Made by a program: the position numbers and the translations under genes | Notes under the pieces: model-generated | Told to the model about the DNA's origin: nothing | The model's input: only the letters and a program-made list of their open reading frames with translations | The model's database searches: none | Source: Verrucomicrobiales bacterium | GTDB lineage: Bacteria > Verrucomicrobiota > Verrucomicrobiia > Verrucomicrobiales > DEV007 | Assembly (NCBI GenBank): GCA_028047635.1 | Contig: JAOFXR010000023.1 | Span: 1 to 45,520, forward strand | Direction: 5' to 3' | Length of the DNA stretch: 45,520 nt | Shown here: in pieces, positions 20,341 through 29,882 of the stretch | How the letters are laid out: every line of letters begins with the position of its first letter | Numbering within the stretch: position 1 is the first letter of the stretch

Positions 20341-21036
20341 ATGAATCGCGCGATCACGGCATTTACCGATTCGATGAAACGTCTTGGGGTGATGGTTCGA
20401 GACCTGCAGCTTGATAAAAAGGGGCTGCATAGGCCCTTGAAGCAATGCGATTTAGCTAAATGCCGAGGGACTTGTTGTCATGACGGCGTTTACCTGAATT
20501 CCGAGGAGGCAGGAGTGATTCGTGAGTTGGTGAGCGAATCCCGTGAGGACTTTGAGTCACTGGGGCTCGATTTGCCTGAGCAGGTCGTCGTCTATGGGCG
20601 GTGGCGCGATGTCACCTCAGGTCCGAAGACTGCGACGCGGCCTGAGCCCATGCATGAGACCGTTCCGGATTATCCAGAGCATTTCGCTGACACTATTTGC
20701 GTTTTTCTTATGAACGACGCGCGATGTGGGCTTCAGGCTTTGGCGGTTGGGCGCGGAAAACATCCCTGGTTTTACAAACCATCGACCTGCTGGCTGCATC
20801 CGCTAAGCATCGTCAGCGGTGAAGAAGGGAGTAAAGTGTTAACGCTGCATAGTGACGAAACGGATCCGCAGCGGTTTGACGATTACGATGGATTCGTTCC
20901 CAGGACGCATTGCGGGAGGACGTGCATGGGAGGGGAACCTGCCTACAAGGCGCTTTCCGGAGAGATAAAGATGCTCGGAGAATTGGGTGGGCGTGATTTG
21001 CTCGGTGAATTGGATGACAGTCACCGCGATGGTTAG
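20341..21036 (+). CDS. Cys-rich putative metal-chelating protein (YkgJ/DUF3109-like)
   Basis: A 231-residue cytoplasmic protein with no signal peptide. Near the N-terminus C36-x4-C41-x3-CC-46 resembles the zinc- or iron-chelating cluster of YkgJ-type proteins. Further cysteines follow in DTICVF, DARCGLQ, STCWLHP and RTHCGRTC, and the block KPSTCWLHPLSI is typical of that group. Members are thought to bind Zn or an Fe-S cluster; no reaction is known. It is a lone plus-strand gene between two minus-strand blocks, divergent from the 20258 gene and convergent with the interrupted TIGR04222-like gene (9 bp apart). Confidence 0.7.
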   Translation: MNRAITAFTDSMKRLGVMVRDLQLDKKGLHRPLKQCDLAKCRGTCCHDGVYLNSEEAGVIRELVSESREDFESLGLDLPEQVVVYGRWRDVTSGPKTATRPEPMHETVPDYPEHFADTICVFLMNDARCGLQALAVGRGKHPWFYKPSTCWLHPLSIVSGEEGSKVLTLHSDETDPQRFDDYDGFVPRTHCGRTCMGGEPAYKALSGEIKMLGELGGRDLLGELDDSHRDG

Positions 21037-21045
21037 AGCAAATGC

Positions 21046-22182
21046 CTAGCCGCACCCGCCACAGCCTCCGCATCCACCGCCCCCACAGCCGCTGCCGCAG
21101 CCACCTCCGCATCCTCCACTTGAGTTCGTTGCGTTTCGATCCAGTAGTTTCATCGCTGGTTGTATCGATTCCATGCCTTCCAGGTTTTTGAGCGCAGCCG
21201 TTCCCAAAACCGCGACAGCGAGCGGTAGCACAGGGGTGTTAGAGAACCCGTCAAAGGTAGCCATTTCCTGTCGAACTTCCTTTTTGAGTGCTGCTTTCTC
21301 GCGTTTCCAGTAATTGTCTGTTGCTCGGGTACGACGTGGTGTGAACGACAGAACGGCAAACATGATACCAACCGTGAGGGCGAGTAATACTATCAAATAG
21401 CCGATAGGCTTTCCATGGCTCAAGCCTGCAATAGCCTTCGCCACTCCCAGTGAAATCAAAGAGATCATCGGCAACGCGATTAAAATCTGATTAAAAAAGC
21501 GCTGTGCATCTCCCACGAGCATACCCGAAGAAACGAGTTTTCGACGGATGTCGTGGAAAATGATATCAACTGACGGAAAGAGCTTTTTTAGTAGAATTGC
21601 TTTTTCGGTAGGAATTGCCGACAAAAAGCGCTGCTCCTCAATCGACAAGTCTTCCAATCCCGGCGGCGTTTCTCTGGGACGTTTTAACAATCCGCCGGTC
21701 ACTTTTCCAGGACGAAATTCAACGGCTTCCCTCGCGATCAGACTCGCAACCATTGCCGCAAAGACTCTTGATTTTCCGCCTCTTACGAAAGCAAGATCGT
21801 ATGCGGAATCGAAACGTTCGATGGGCTTTCCTTTTGGCTTAGTTAGGAAAAGAAGAGCGATCGACATTACGATAGCTACTAGCAAAAGAGACCCGTAGAG
21901 CGCGAGAAAAGGTTTGCCCGACCACTCCAGAACATTTCCGACACAGCTCGTTAAAAAGAGAAGTATAAAAAGAGAGAGTAGCAATGTCGCTGCGGTTTTG
22001 AATGATGGGAGCCGCAGCCAGTTTGGACGCGGAATCACAAAGTTTCGTTTTCGATCCACCCACTGCCATTGCCGGCGCTCGAACCGGGTGTCGCTGGCCG
22101 GCCAAATGTCGACCGGCGGTGTTTCGCCGAAAAAACGTTCATAACTCTCGCGGGTTCTAGCATACCAGTCTTCGAACCGCCC
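21046..22182 (-). pseudogene. 3' part of an interrupted TIGR04222-like membrane protein gene
   Basis: Reading on the minus strand, coding continues in frame straight after the TAA at 22183-22185: GRFEDWYARTRESYERFFGE, then PPVDIWPASDTRF and the membrane portion, 378 residues in all. The usual landmarks of TIGR04222-type proteins are present as I recall them: a linker before the membrane segments, a WSGKPFLALYG motif, several transmembrane helices and a Gly/Cys-only tail (GGCGGGCGSGCGGGG and onward). The first possible in-frame start in this piece is a GTG at 22059, which would discard the conserved linker, so it is probably not an independent gene. Function of the family is unknown. It may be a genuine nonsense pseudogene, a readthrough gene or a sequencing error. 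Confidence 0.75.
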
Positions 22183-22503
22183 TTATTCCGCAGCGCCTCC
22201 TTTAGTTGGGCCGTGGTTAATCTCGTGTTCGAGCGTCTCCTCGCAGAATTCCTTCCAGTAAGACTGGGTGTAAACTAAGTGCAGGTGCCAGACTTGGTCA
22301 ATTTCCTCAGAGGGCGTGACGCGGTGCCCGGAGCGAACCGCAAGAAACATGAAGCATTTGTATTCCTCGATGACCCGTTCAGCAAAATCGACGGTCCAAC
22401 CGTTCTCGCGCGCTAAGCGGTGCTCAAATCCGAAAATTGCGGTTTCATCTCCGATGTGAAATGCTTTGAGACGATTCCATAGACTTTGGTCTTCTGCGTT
22501 CAT
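22183..22503 (-). pseudogene. 5' part of the interrupted TIGR04222-like gene (GRDP-like N-terminal domain)
   Basis: Starting at the ATG at 22503 (AAGGA lies a few bases upstream; the ATG at 22509 is an alternative), this piece gives 106 residues and then TAA. It contains the N-terminal domain usually fused to the TIGR04222 membrane region: VTPSEEIDQVWHLHLVYTQSYW and HGPTKGGAAE. In relatives HGPTKGG runs directly into the FxxWYxxTxxSYxxxFGE linker, which is exactly what follows here after the stop codon, in the same frame. The frame is open further upstream to a GTG at 22572, 3 bp beyond the stop of the EEP gene. If expressed alone it would be a soluble domain of unknown function. Confidence 0.75.
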
Positions 22504-22575
22504 TTTCATTTCCTTGCAAAGCGTGTTCCCCCGCCAGCTTTTTACCAAGCGAATGATATCGATCCAAGCCACTTT

Positions 22576-23358
22576 TCACGGAAACTCAATGACTGTGATG
22601 AGCGGTAGATGGTCTGAAGCTTCGGGACGGTTTAGGGTTTTGATTTCAGCGGCCTTCCATTTCTCGTCGGTTCGAATCAAGACATAGTCGATCTGTCGTT
22701 TGGGTGAGCTAACGGGAACGGTTGGAGTTTCTTTGTCAGCCGGGTTATCCCACCCCATATCGAGAAGTGCTTTGAGGGGAGGGCTCTGCGGTGTGGCATT
22801 GAGGTCGCCGATGAGAATGAATGTTCCCTTTTGCTTTGATACGAGCTCATTCGTGAACTTGGCGGAGGCGACACGATTAGTTTCTTCACTATTGCACCAG
22901 TGCGTCGAGAAAACGGTGAGAGCGCGCATCGTTGTGTGCTCGCTTGTGAGTTGAATCTCAAGCAGGCATCGCGGCTCTTTCTCATTGGGGGCAGGGATGG
23001 CGTGGGTCTTGTGAGAGGTGATAAGCCATCCAGAGTTCTTGCGTATCAGAAATGCGTTTCCGTAGTGTCCACCACCGTATTTCATTGCCGCTCCGAAGAT
23101 GGCCTCCATCCCGGTAAGTTCACTGAGCTCATGAGCGAGATCGCGTTTGCCGCTTCGACTGGTTAATTTATCGACTTCCTGCAGCGCGACGATGTCTGCC
23201 TTGGACTCTTTGATCACGTCAGCAATTCGTTCAAGGTTGAGAACTTTGTCGCTCCCAACTCCTGCGTGAATGTTGTAACTGAGAAACCGTATTGGTTCAG
23301 CTGCGGAGGCGCACCCCGCAAGGGATACGAAGAAGAAAATTAGGATAAATGATCTCAT
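22576..23358 (-). CDS. Endonuclease/exonuclease/phosphatase-fold lipoprotein
   Basis: A 260-residue protein. The N-terminus MRSFILIFFFVSLAGC carries a lipobox (LAGC, Cys16), so it is probably a lipoprotein at the periplasmic face. The rest is a complete EEP domain: SYNIHAGVG at about 27, ALQEVD (metal-binding Glu), FSTHWCNS, IGDLNATP (catalytic Asp/Asn) and the final SDHLPLI (Asp/His). EEP enzymes cleave phosphodiesters in nucleic acids, sphingomyelin or inositol phosphates; an exported member more likely works on extracellular nucleic acids or lipids. The stop is 72 bp before the start of the interrupted TIGR04222-like gene, and the beta-lactamase/GH16 gene ends 67 bp upstream. Confidence 0.88.
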   Translation of the reverse strand: MRSFILIFFFVSLAGCASAAEPIRFLSYNIHAGVGSDKVLNLERIADVIKESKADIVALQEVDKLTSRSGKRDLAHELSELTGMEAIFGAAMKYGGGHYGNAFLIRKNSGWLITSHKTHAIPAPNEKEPRCLLEIQLTSEHTTMRALTVFSTHWCNSEETNRVASAKFTNELVSKQKGTFILIGDLNATPQSPPLKALLDMGWDNPADKETPTVPVSSPKRQIDYVLIRTDEKWKAAEIKTLNRPEASDHLPLITVIEFP

Positions 23359-23425
23359 GCGGTCTGGTATCGGTCTGGGATTTGAAGGAAGCGAGGCTAA
23401 CGTTTTGACTCACGATTTTTTAGAA

Positions 23426-25753
23426 TCACTCAACGATCTTCCATGCACGAACCGCGCGGACTTTGACGTCGTCTTTGCCTGCTTTGATGAGTTCGCGATT
23501 TCGTGGGGTGGCAACATTCCTACCCATAAGGCCTGCGTCGTGGGGAATGCGTTCGCCGTCTACTTTGAGTGAAGTGGGCTCATCCGACTTGGAAGCGCCG
23601 GTGTTGGCTTCGCGACTGAGGATGATAAACATCTCAACCTGCGGAACGAGTGTCGTGTCGCGAACCCAGGGTTTTCCATCAATGAACCAGACGAGTTGAT
23701 CCTTTGTCCAGAGCAGACCGATGTTGTGCCACCCCGTGTTAATCCCCGGAACATAGATAAGCGACTCTCCGTCTTCTCGAAGTTCATTTTTGGTTGAAGG
23801 GGGAGTGGTCGATCCGCCGATGCATTTCATTAACATCGCCTCGTTGAGATTGGGGCCGTCGCCGGTGTGGGTGCCTTTTTCTCTGGCGAGCTCGTGCTCG
23901 TAGATGTCGATCTCGAGTCCGTTGGCAGGATCGTTGTCGTAAGCTTTGCCACCGGAGGACGCAGGCATGAGCCAAAAGGAATGCCGGTGACCGAGGGCTC
24001 TCATGTCTTCGAAGTTTACTTCGATTTCAAAATACGTGCCGGGCGAAAAGGTAATGTTAGGAGATCTGGTATCTGTTTTTCCAGGTTTTCCCCAGAATTT
24101 TCCATCTCGTAAAACCGTATCCGTTGCGAGGACGGGCACTTGTTTTCCGTCCTCGCTTTTGAGGGCAAAAGTGTCGAACCAGGAGGTGTGAATCTCAAAG
24201 TCAGCAAAGTTTACCGTGCCGCCGGTTTTGTCTCTCGGGTCGGGATCAATGTATTCGTGATTTCGGGGTGCATCGCCAGCGTCACGACTCACAAAATCGG
24301 GAATGTCGCTGTCGGCGATGAATCCTCGCTGAACGAGAATCCCGTCGCGAATGAACGCGGTTTTGTCGTCGTGCTTGTCATACCAGGCGGCATGTCTTCG
24401 AGCCGGGGCCTGGCGGTGTTGCCCTGAATTGTTCGAGCCGGTCATGGTTTCGCGTCTCCACAAGGGTGACTCTGGTCCAATGACGGACTCATCAGTGAAT
24501 GCACTGTCGAAGATCAGCTCAAACTGATGGTCCGCGAGGATCTCGTCACTTGGGCTTTTGGGTTGAGGCGACGCCTTCGCGATAGACTTTTTTTTAGCGG
24601 GGATCATTTCATGAATCCGGTCAATGATTCGCTGATGGTGTTTTCCGCGCCCCACCGTGTTGCTTTGCATGAGAAGCACGCCGGCGAGTTGCCTTTCGAA
24701 ATCGAACCACGCGACGGGGCCTGAATAGCCGGGGTGATTGTAGAGCGTCGACTCACCGTTGATCTTGCTTTTCATGATCTGAAAGGCCAATCCGTATCGG
24801 CCATTCGTTCCGGGCTGTGGTTCGTAGAGCTTTTGAAGGGTGTCAGCGTCGACGAGTTGAACGCCTTCGTGCTTTCCGTGATTGAGGTGCAGTTGCATGA
24901 GCACTCCGAGGTCATCCAGCGTCGAGTAGACGCCACCGCCGGCGGTGGAAAGTCGGTTTGCCTGGCGCTCGGCCACTTCGATACCGAATGTATCGGGCTC
25001 GAAAATGCCGGGTGTTTCGGATTGGTAGAGAGGCGCGAGCTTTTCGATCTCTTCTTTCGTTGGTCGGATCGTGGTGTTCTGCAAGCCCAATGGAGCGAAG
25101 ACCTTTTCTTCCATTAACTGGGTGAAAGGCTTTCCGGTTAGTTTCTCTGAAACGCACGCGCTTAGATCGATGGGCCTTCCGTAAAGCATGCGAGCGCCGG
25201 GTTCGGCGGCCAATCCCATCTTGAGACATCCGTCGATGAACTCGTCTGGAGTCTTCGCGAAAAAATAGTCGGCGTGTTGAGGATCCTCTTCAGTGATTCC
25301 GTTTTCTTTCATCCACTGGTTTCCCGGCAGGCCCGAAGTGTGACTCAAGGCATGTCGCAGGAGTATTGGCTGCTTTGGGGAAGCACTACCTTCGTGAAGT
25401 GTGATTTTGGAAAAACGGGGGAATGTCTGAGCGATAGGATCATCAAAAGAGAGGACACTCTCGTCGGCCAGTTTTGCCATGAGCGTGGCGGTGAAGATTT
25501 TGCCCGTGGAAGCCAGCCAGCAGAGCTGATCCGTGGTAAAGGGCTCCTTCGACTCGATGTCGACGACCCCTTGTGCTTCGCGCATGATCACTTCACCCTT
25601 ATGAATCAGGAGAATCGAGATGCCGGGATAGTGGCCTTCTTCAATAACTGCCTGGATTTCCTCGCGTATGGCATTCTTCCCGGAGTCGTCCGCCCAGAGG
25701 GTTCCGAAAATGGTGAAGGCTAAAAGCGCAACGATCTGAGTGATTCGAATCAT
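23426..25753 (-). CDS. Beta-lactamase-fold hydrolase fused to a GH16-like domain
   Basis: A 775-residue exported protein. The signal peptide spans residues 1-21 (ending TLWA). Residues about 25-385 form a class C beta-lactamase/esterase-type domain with S82-TG-K85 as the SxxK nucleophile motif, LRHALSHTSGLPG and YNHPGYSGPVAWF. No clear penicillin-binding KTG box is seen, so an esterase or D-Ala-D-Ala-type hydrolase is more likely than a true lactamase. A Ser/Lys-rich linker leads to a GH16-like concanavalin domain (about 410-775): E614-IDIYE-619 matches the ExDxxE catalytic motif, and SFWLMPA and GWHNIGLLWTKDQLVWFIDG are typical. This suggests release of an acyl group and cleavage of a beta-glycan by one polypeptide, but both activities are inferred. 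Confidence 0.85.
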   Translation of the reverse strand: MIRITQIVALLAFTIFGTLWADDSGKNAIREEIQAVIEEGHYPGISILLIHKGEVIMREAQGVVDIESKEPFTTDQLCWLASTGKIFTATLMAKLADESVLSFDDPIAQTFPRFSKITLHEGSASPKQPILLRHALSHTSGLPGNQWMKENGITEEDPQHADYFFAKTPDEFIDGCLKMGLAAEPGARMLYGRPIDLSACVSEKLTGKPFTQLMEEKVFAPLGLQNTTIRPTKEEIEKLAPLYQSETPGIFEPDTFGIEVAERQANRLSTAGGGVYSTLDDLGVLMQLHLNHGKHEGVQLVDADTLQKLYEPQPGTNGRYGLAFQIMKSKINGESTLYNHPGYSGPVAWFDFERQLAGVLLMQSNTVGRGKHHQRIIDRIHEMIPAKKKSIAKASPQPKSPSDEILADHQFELIFDSAFTDESVIGPESPLWRRETMTGSNNSGQHRQAPARRHAAWYDKHDDKTAFIRDGILVQRGFIADSDIPDFVSRDAGDAPRNHEYIDPDPRDKTGGTVNFADFEIHTSWFDTFALKSEDGKQVPVLATDTVLRDGKFWGKPGKTDTRSPNITFSPGTYFEIEVNFEDMRALGHRHSFWLMPASSGGKAYDNDPANGLEIDIYEHELAREKGTHTGDGPNLNEAMLMKCIGGSTTPPSTKNELREDGESLIYVPGINTGWHNIGLLWTKDQLVWFIDGKPWVRDTTLVPQVEMFIILSREANTGASKSDEPTSLKVDGERIPHDAGLMGRNVATPRNRELIKAGKDDVKVRAVRAWKIVE

Positions 25754-25860
25754 AAGTTGAAAACGGTTTTACATGGCGCGTGGGAAGTCACCAGTTATTC
25801 CGGTACAAAAAAACCGGGGAGGGGCTCACAAACGTTTCTTAGACCATTTGGAGTCACCAA

Positions 25861-27339
25861 TCAGGCAATCGCTCCGTGCATCACTTCTCCGAAGTCGCGT
25901 TCGAGACGTTTGCGGCCGGGGACTTCCATGGTGTGAGGATTAATACCCATTTGATTGAGAACCGTGGCGTGGAGGTCGGTGACGTAGTGGCGGTTCTCGA
26001 CCGCGTGGAATCCGAGTTCGTCCGTCGCTCCGTAAACAAAGCCTTTTTTCATGCCGCCTCCGGCCATGACGACGTTGAAGCCATGCGGGTGGTGGTCACG
26101 TCCGTCGCCGACACTTTTGCCGCGCGTTTCCGCTCCCGGGGTGCGACCGAATTCACTTCCCCAAACAACGAGAGTGTCGTCGAGGAGACCACGCAGTTTC
26201 AAATCTTTGATCAACGCGGCAACGGGCTGATCAACCTGTTTTGAGCGGAGGGTGTGGTTCTTCTTAATCTCGCGATGCGAATCCCATCCCCCTGCATTTC
26301 CGGTGTAGCCATGAAAAATCTGGACGAAGCGGACCCCGCGCTCGACAAGGCGGCGGGCGGCGATGCATTTCTCGGCGAACGGTTTGGTCGCTTTCTCGTC
26401 GAGCCCATACATTTTTCGGATCTCGGGATGCTCCTGCTGCAAGTCCATGACCTCTGGCACGGCGGACTGCATTTCGAAAGCGAGTTCGTAACTCTTGATG
26501 CGGGCCTGAAGCTTGGGATCGTCGGGGTATTCGATTCCGGCAAGATTGTTGAGCTTCCCGAGGAGACTGAAGTTTTCTCGTTGCTCTTCGGGCGAGAGTT
26601 TTGCGTCAGCGGGATGCACGAAGCTGAGCGGGTTTTTCGGATCCACTTTCATTCGTACGCCGGCGTGCTGAGGTCCGAGATAGCTTGCCCCGTGCGTCCA
26701 GGCAGCGCCGCAGCAATCTGCGCTCGGATTTCCGAGAACGACGAACTCGGGCAAGTTCTTGTTTAATGTGCCCAGCCCATAGCTAATCCATGAGCCAATT
26801 GTTGGGAAGGCGCCTTCGGTGATTTTGCGGCCGGTATGATAGGTGAGTTGCGCGCCGTGATTGTTGTCGATGGTCCACATTCCGCGGGCAACGCAGAGCT
26901 CGTCGGCGACGCCGCCCATGTGAGGAAACCAATCGCTGACTTCGATGCCGCTCTTCCCGTATTTCTTGTAGCCGGTTTGGAGCGGAAGAATCGTTTTGAA
27001 CACTTCGCGTTTCGCTTTGCTCGGATCGAGGAGGATTTTGTCGATGCGTTCTTTGTCGGCAACGGAAGCGAAAGGAGTCTCGTCGAAAGTCTTGCCCGCA
27101 TATTTGTTGAGCATCGGCTTGGGATCGAAACTCTCGAGATGCGAGACGCCACCGATGTTAAAAATCCAGATGACGGATTTCGCTTTGGCCGCAAATTGCG
27201 GTTCGGCGTCGAGTCTGATTTTTTCAGGAGAGGCCGCCTGCCCGTCGCGGAAGAGCATCGCGGAGAGCGCCATCCCGGTCATTCCCATGCCGGTGTCTCC
27301 GAGAAAAGTGCGGCGCGAGGAGAGAGGGTTTGGGTTCAT
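25861..27339 (-). CDS. DUF1501 family protein, Tat-exported
   Basis: A 492-residue DUF1501 protein with a twin-arginine start (SSRRTFLGDTGMGM). Landmarks: WIFNIGGVSHLESFDPKP, NNHGAQLTYHTGR, FPTIGSWISYGLGTLNKNLP, IFHGYTGNAGGWDSH, VVWGSEFGRTPGAE and GRDHHPHGFNV. The metal-ligand-like His/Asp clusters are intact. Function unproven; fold related to alkaline phosphatase and sulfatases. The ATG overlaps the stop of the partner DUF1549/DUF1553 gene by 4 bp (27336-27339), the tightest coupling of the three pairs. The next gene downstream, 107 bp away, is the beta-lactamase/GH16 fusion. Confidence 0.92.
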   Translation of the reverse strand: MNPNPLSSRRTFLGDTGMGMTGMALSAMLFRDGQAASPEKIRLDAEPQFAAKAKSVIWIFNIGGVSHLESFDPKPMLNKYAGKTFDETPFASVADKERIDKILLDPSKAKREVFKTILPLQTGYKKYGKSGIEVSDWFPHMGGVADELCVARGMWTIDNNHGAQLTYHTGRKITEGAFPTIGSWISYGLGTLNKNLPEFVVLGNPSADCCGAAWTHGASYLGPQHAGVRMKVDPKNPLSFVHPADAKLSPEEQRENFSLLGKLNNLAGIEYPDDPKLQARIKSYELAFEMQSAVPEVMDLQQEHPEIRKMYGLDEKATKPFAEKCIAARRLVERGVRFVQIFHGYTGNAGGWDSHREIKKNHTLRSKQVDQPVAALIKDLKLRGLLDDTLVVWGSEFGRTPGAETRGKSVGDGRDHHPHGFNVVMAGGGMKKGFVYGATDELGFHAVENRHYVTDLHATVLNQMGINPHTMEVPGRKRLERDFGEVMHGAIA

Positions 27340-29882
27340 CGGATGGTGACGAATTCGTGGTGGTTCAATAAAACGGCAATGAGTCGTTCGCGAATGTGAA
27401 GCGGGTCATCCCCGCCGTCGGTCAAGAAATCGAGGCAGAGCTTCTTCTCATCCTCTGAGGGTGCTCTGCCTAATAATTGTAGAAAAATGTCGGCGACGAG
27501 AGCATCGGGATCTTCGGTCTTTAATTCGAAGGAAAGTTTCTCGGCGGCCTTTTGTGTGAGCGGACTGTTGTGCATCGCGAGGGCCTGATGCGGCTGGATG
27601 CTTTCTTCACGCGAGTAGCATTCGCTGACTTTGGGCCCATCGAAAATCTGAACAAACTCGACGAGTCGCTCGTGTGCGTGTGTCAGGTAAATGGAGCGAC
27701 GCACGGAGGTTTGCGCCTCGTCGTTGGGGATGTCGGGGCCGCCCATGGTCGGGTCGAGTCGGCCGGAAACCCAAAGCAGATTGTCGCGGACGATTTCGCC
27801 TTCCATCCGGCGGGTGGGCATGCGCCAGAGAAATCGGTTGTCGGGGTCGACTGCGTGGCTCGCTGAGTCGGGTGTGCTTTCCATTCGGTAGGTGGCACTG
27901 AGCACGATGGTTTTGTGTAGTTCCTTGAAACTCCAATCAGATTGCATGAGCTCAGCGGCGAGCCAGTCGAGCAAGGCCGGGTGAGTCGGCTCGCGGCCAT
28001 TCGCTCCGAAGTCGTTTACGGTGGGGACGAGTCCGGTTTCGAAATGACGAAGCCAGATATGGTTCGCGGCGACGCGGGCGGTGAGTGGATTCTTCTTGTC
28101 GGCAAGCCAGCGGGCGAAGGCGGTTCGACGGCCGCTTGATGCTTTAATGTATTCTTTATCCCGCGCGGTGTATTTTACCGAGAGTGCTTCCTTATTCTTT
28201 TTCTCTGAGGCGTCAGTGAGTTTTTTTGCAGCGCTCTGGGCTTTCTTCGCAGCAGTTCCGGCGGTGGTCGCTGCGGCGATTGCTTTGCCGTCTTTCTTTG
28301 CTTTCGCAGCAGCGAGGTCGGCGTCGGCTTTCTGTTTCGCATGGTTAGACTCAGCGGTTTTCCATTTTGCTTCCGCTTCCTGAACTTTTCGCTGTGCTTC
28401 GAAAGTGGCCTCGGCTTTTGCCTTCCATGACTTGTCGGTTTTCTCCAAAGCCTCGACCGCAAACTCGGCTACGAGTGACGCTTTTTTCGCTTCCATCGCG
28501 GCGACTTGAAGTGCGATTACCTCACGTCGCGATTCGTCGGTTAATTCGGCGAGAGCGTCTGTCGCTTTCTTGAGATCAGCATCGCGTTCGGCTAAGAGGT
28601 CGCTTTTGACGAAATCGCGCCGCCATGGTTCGGCCACTTCAACCGGCAGGGGCACTTCCTCGATTTTGAGGTCACCGCCGAGCGCAGCAGGAATGCCCGG
28701 AGGGATCGCTTGGTCTTTAACCGGGAAGCGCTCGTCGCCCCGGGCGTAGAGATACGTCTTCGCTGTCAGGGTGACATCGTAAGCCCTCGGGATGCCGTTT
28801 TTCATGACGTCGAGTTCACCGGGGACGCGGTCGGTCCGGACGCGGTAGGGATCGAAGAAGGCGCGCATCGCATAGTAATCGGTTTGCGGAAACGGGTCAT
28901 ACATGTGGTCGTGACATTTCGAGCAGCCCATCGTCACGCCGAGAAATGCTTGTGAGGTGTGGGTCACCACTTCGTCCATCGCCTGGTTTCGATCACTCTG
29001 GAAGTTGCGCGCAAGGTAGCCGGTCGCTCTGAGCTTTTTTTCGTCACCGGGATAGAGTTCGTCGGCGGCGAACATTTCGAGAATCATTTGGTCGTAGCCT
29101 TTGTCATCGTTGAGTGACTCGACAATCCAGTCGCGCCAATTCCAGATGTGGCGGGCACTTTGACGAACAACGCCTTTGTAGCCGCTCCAATCAGCATACC
29201 GCCACACGTCCATAAAATGTCGTCCCCAACGTTCTCCGTAGTGCGGGCTCGCCAGTAATTCGTCTACCTTCGCTTCGTAGTCGGGATTTTTCTGGAAGGC
29301 GCGAATTTCCTCTGTCGAGGGAACGAGTCCGGTGAGGTCGACGGTGACTCGCCGAAGCCAGATCTCGGGGGAGGCTTCGCTCCGTGGGGAAAGACCAAGT
29401 CGCACATGCTCGGCGGCGATGAAGTGGTCGATTTCATTGCTTCCCCAGTTGTTGGTATCGGTGGGAACGTCAGGGCGTTTCACCTGCTCGAATGGCCGCC
29501 ATGGATAGCGGTTATGAAAGGCGTCGAATTGCTCCTTCTTTTGACTCAACAGGGTTAGGTCAGTGACTTGACCCGGTTCAGCTGGTTTTATCCCGACGAG
29601 GATTTTATCGAGAGCGTCTCCGGAGGAGAAAACAGTATCGAATCGGTCGACGATCTTTCCATCCAGAGCGGCGAGGCTTTTTCCGAAGGGATTGTGGGGG
29701 AAGTCTTTGAGCGATTCAGCGCCCTCCGGTTTGTCGCGAACGTGGCAAACGGCGCAGGACTTCTGATTCTCGGACAAGAGCGGACCGAAGTATTTTTCGA
29801 ACGCCTTATGGTTAGCAGGCGTGGCCGAAAGGTGCGGAACGATGCTCAGGTAGAGCGTCGCAATGAAGATGAAGCATTTCAA
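27336..29882 (-). CDS. Cytochrome C-like / DUF1549 / DUF1553 protein with a coiled-coil insert
   Basis: An 848-residue exported protein with a signal peptide (about 1-20). A short cytochrome-like N-terminal region has C43-AVC-H47. DUF1549 (about 150-350) contains C320-SKC-H324 in a CSKCHDHMYDP context. Between DUF1549 and DUF1553 lies an Ala/Lys/Glu-rich segment (about 430-570) with strong coiled-coil character, where the protein at 17184 has LamG. DUF1553 (about 585-835) includes VAANHIWLRHFETGLVPT and RRMEGEIVRDNLLW. Function is unproven in the family; a haem-dependent step is inferred from the CxxCH motifs. The DUF1501 partner follows with a 4-bp overlap, and the small cytochrome gene lies 125 bp upstream on the same strand. 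Confidence 0.9.
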   Translation of the reverse strand: MKCFIFIATLYLSIVPHLSATPANHKAFEKYFGPLLSENQKSCAVCHVRDKPEGAESLKDFPHNPFGKSLAALDGKIVDRFDTVFSSGDALDKILVGIKPAEPGQVTDLTLLSQKKEQFDAFHNRYPWRPFEQVKRPDVPTDTNNWGSNEIDHFIAAEHVRLGLSPRSEASPEIWLRRVTVDLTGLVPSTEEIRAFQKNPDYEAKVDELLASPHYGERWGRHFMDVWRYADWSGYKGVVRQSARHIWNWRDWIVESLNDDKGYDQMILEMFAADELYPGDEKKLRATGYLARNFQSDRNQAMDEVVTHTSQAFLGVTMGCSKCHDHMYDPFPQTDYYAMRAFFDPYRVRTDRVPGELDVMKNGIPRAYDVTLTAKTYLYARGDERFPVKDQAIPPGIPAALGGDLKIEEVPLPVEVAEPWRRDFVKSDLLAERDADLKKATDALAELTDESRREVIALQVAAMEAKKASLVAEFAVEALEKTDKSWKAKAEATFEAQRKVQEAEAKWKTAESNHAKQKADADLAAAKAKKDGKAIAAATTAGTAAKKAQSAAKKLTDASEKKNKEALSVKYTARDKEYIKASSGRRTAFARWLADKKNPLTARVAANHIWLRHFETGLVPTVNDFGANGREPTHPALLDWLAAELMQSDWSFKELHKTIVLSATYRMESTPDSASHAVDPDNRFLWRMPTRRMEGEIVRDNLLWVSGRLDPTMGGPDIPNDEAQTSVRRSIYLTHAHERLVEFVQIFDGPKVSECYSREESIQPHQALAMHNSPLTQKAAEKLSFELKTEDPDALVADIFLQLLGRAPSEDEKKLCLDFLTDGGDDPLHIRERLIAVLLNHHEFVTIR

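Noticed and set aside
25800-25817. Short CCGGT/ACCGG inverted repeat with an A-rich loop between the DUF1501 and beta-lactamase/GH16 genes
   Set aside because: A 5-bp stem with an 8-nt loop is too weak to call a terminator.
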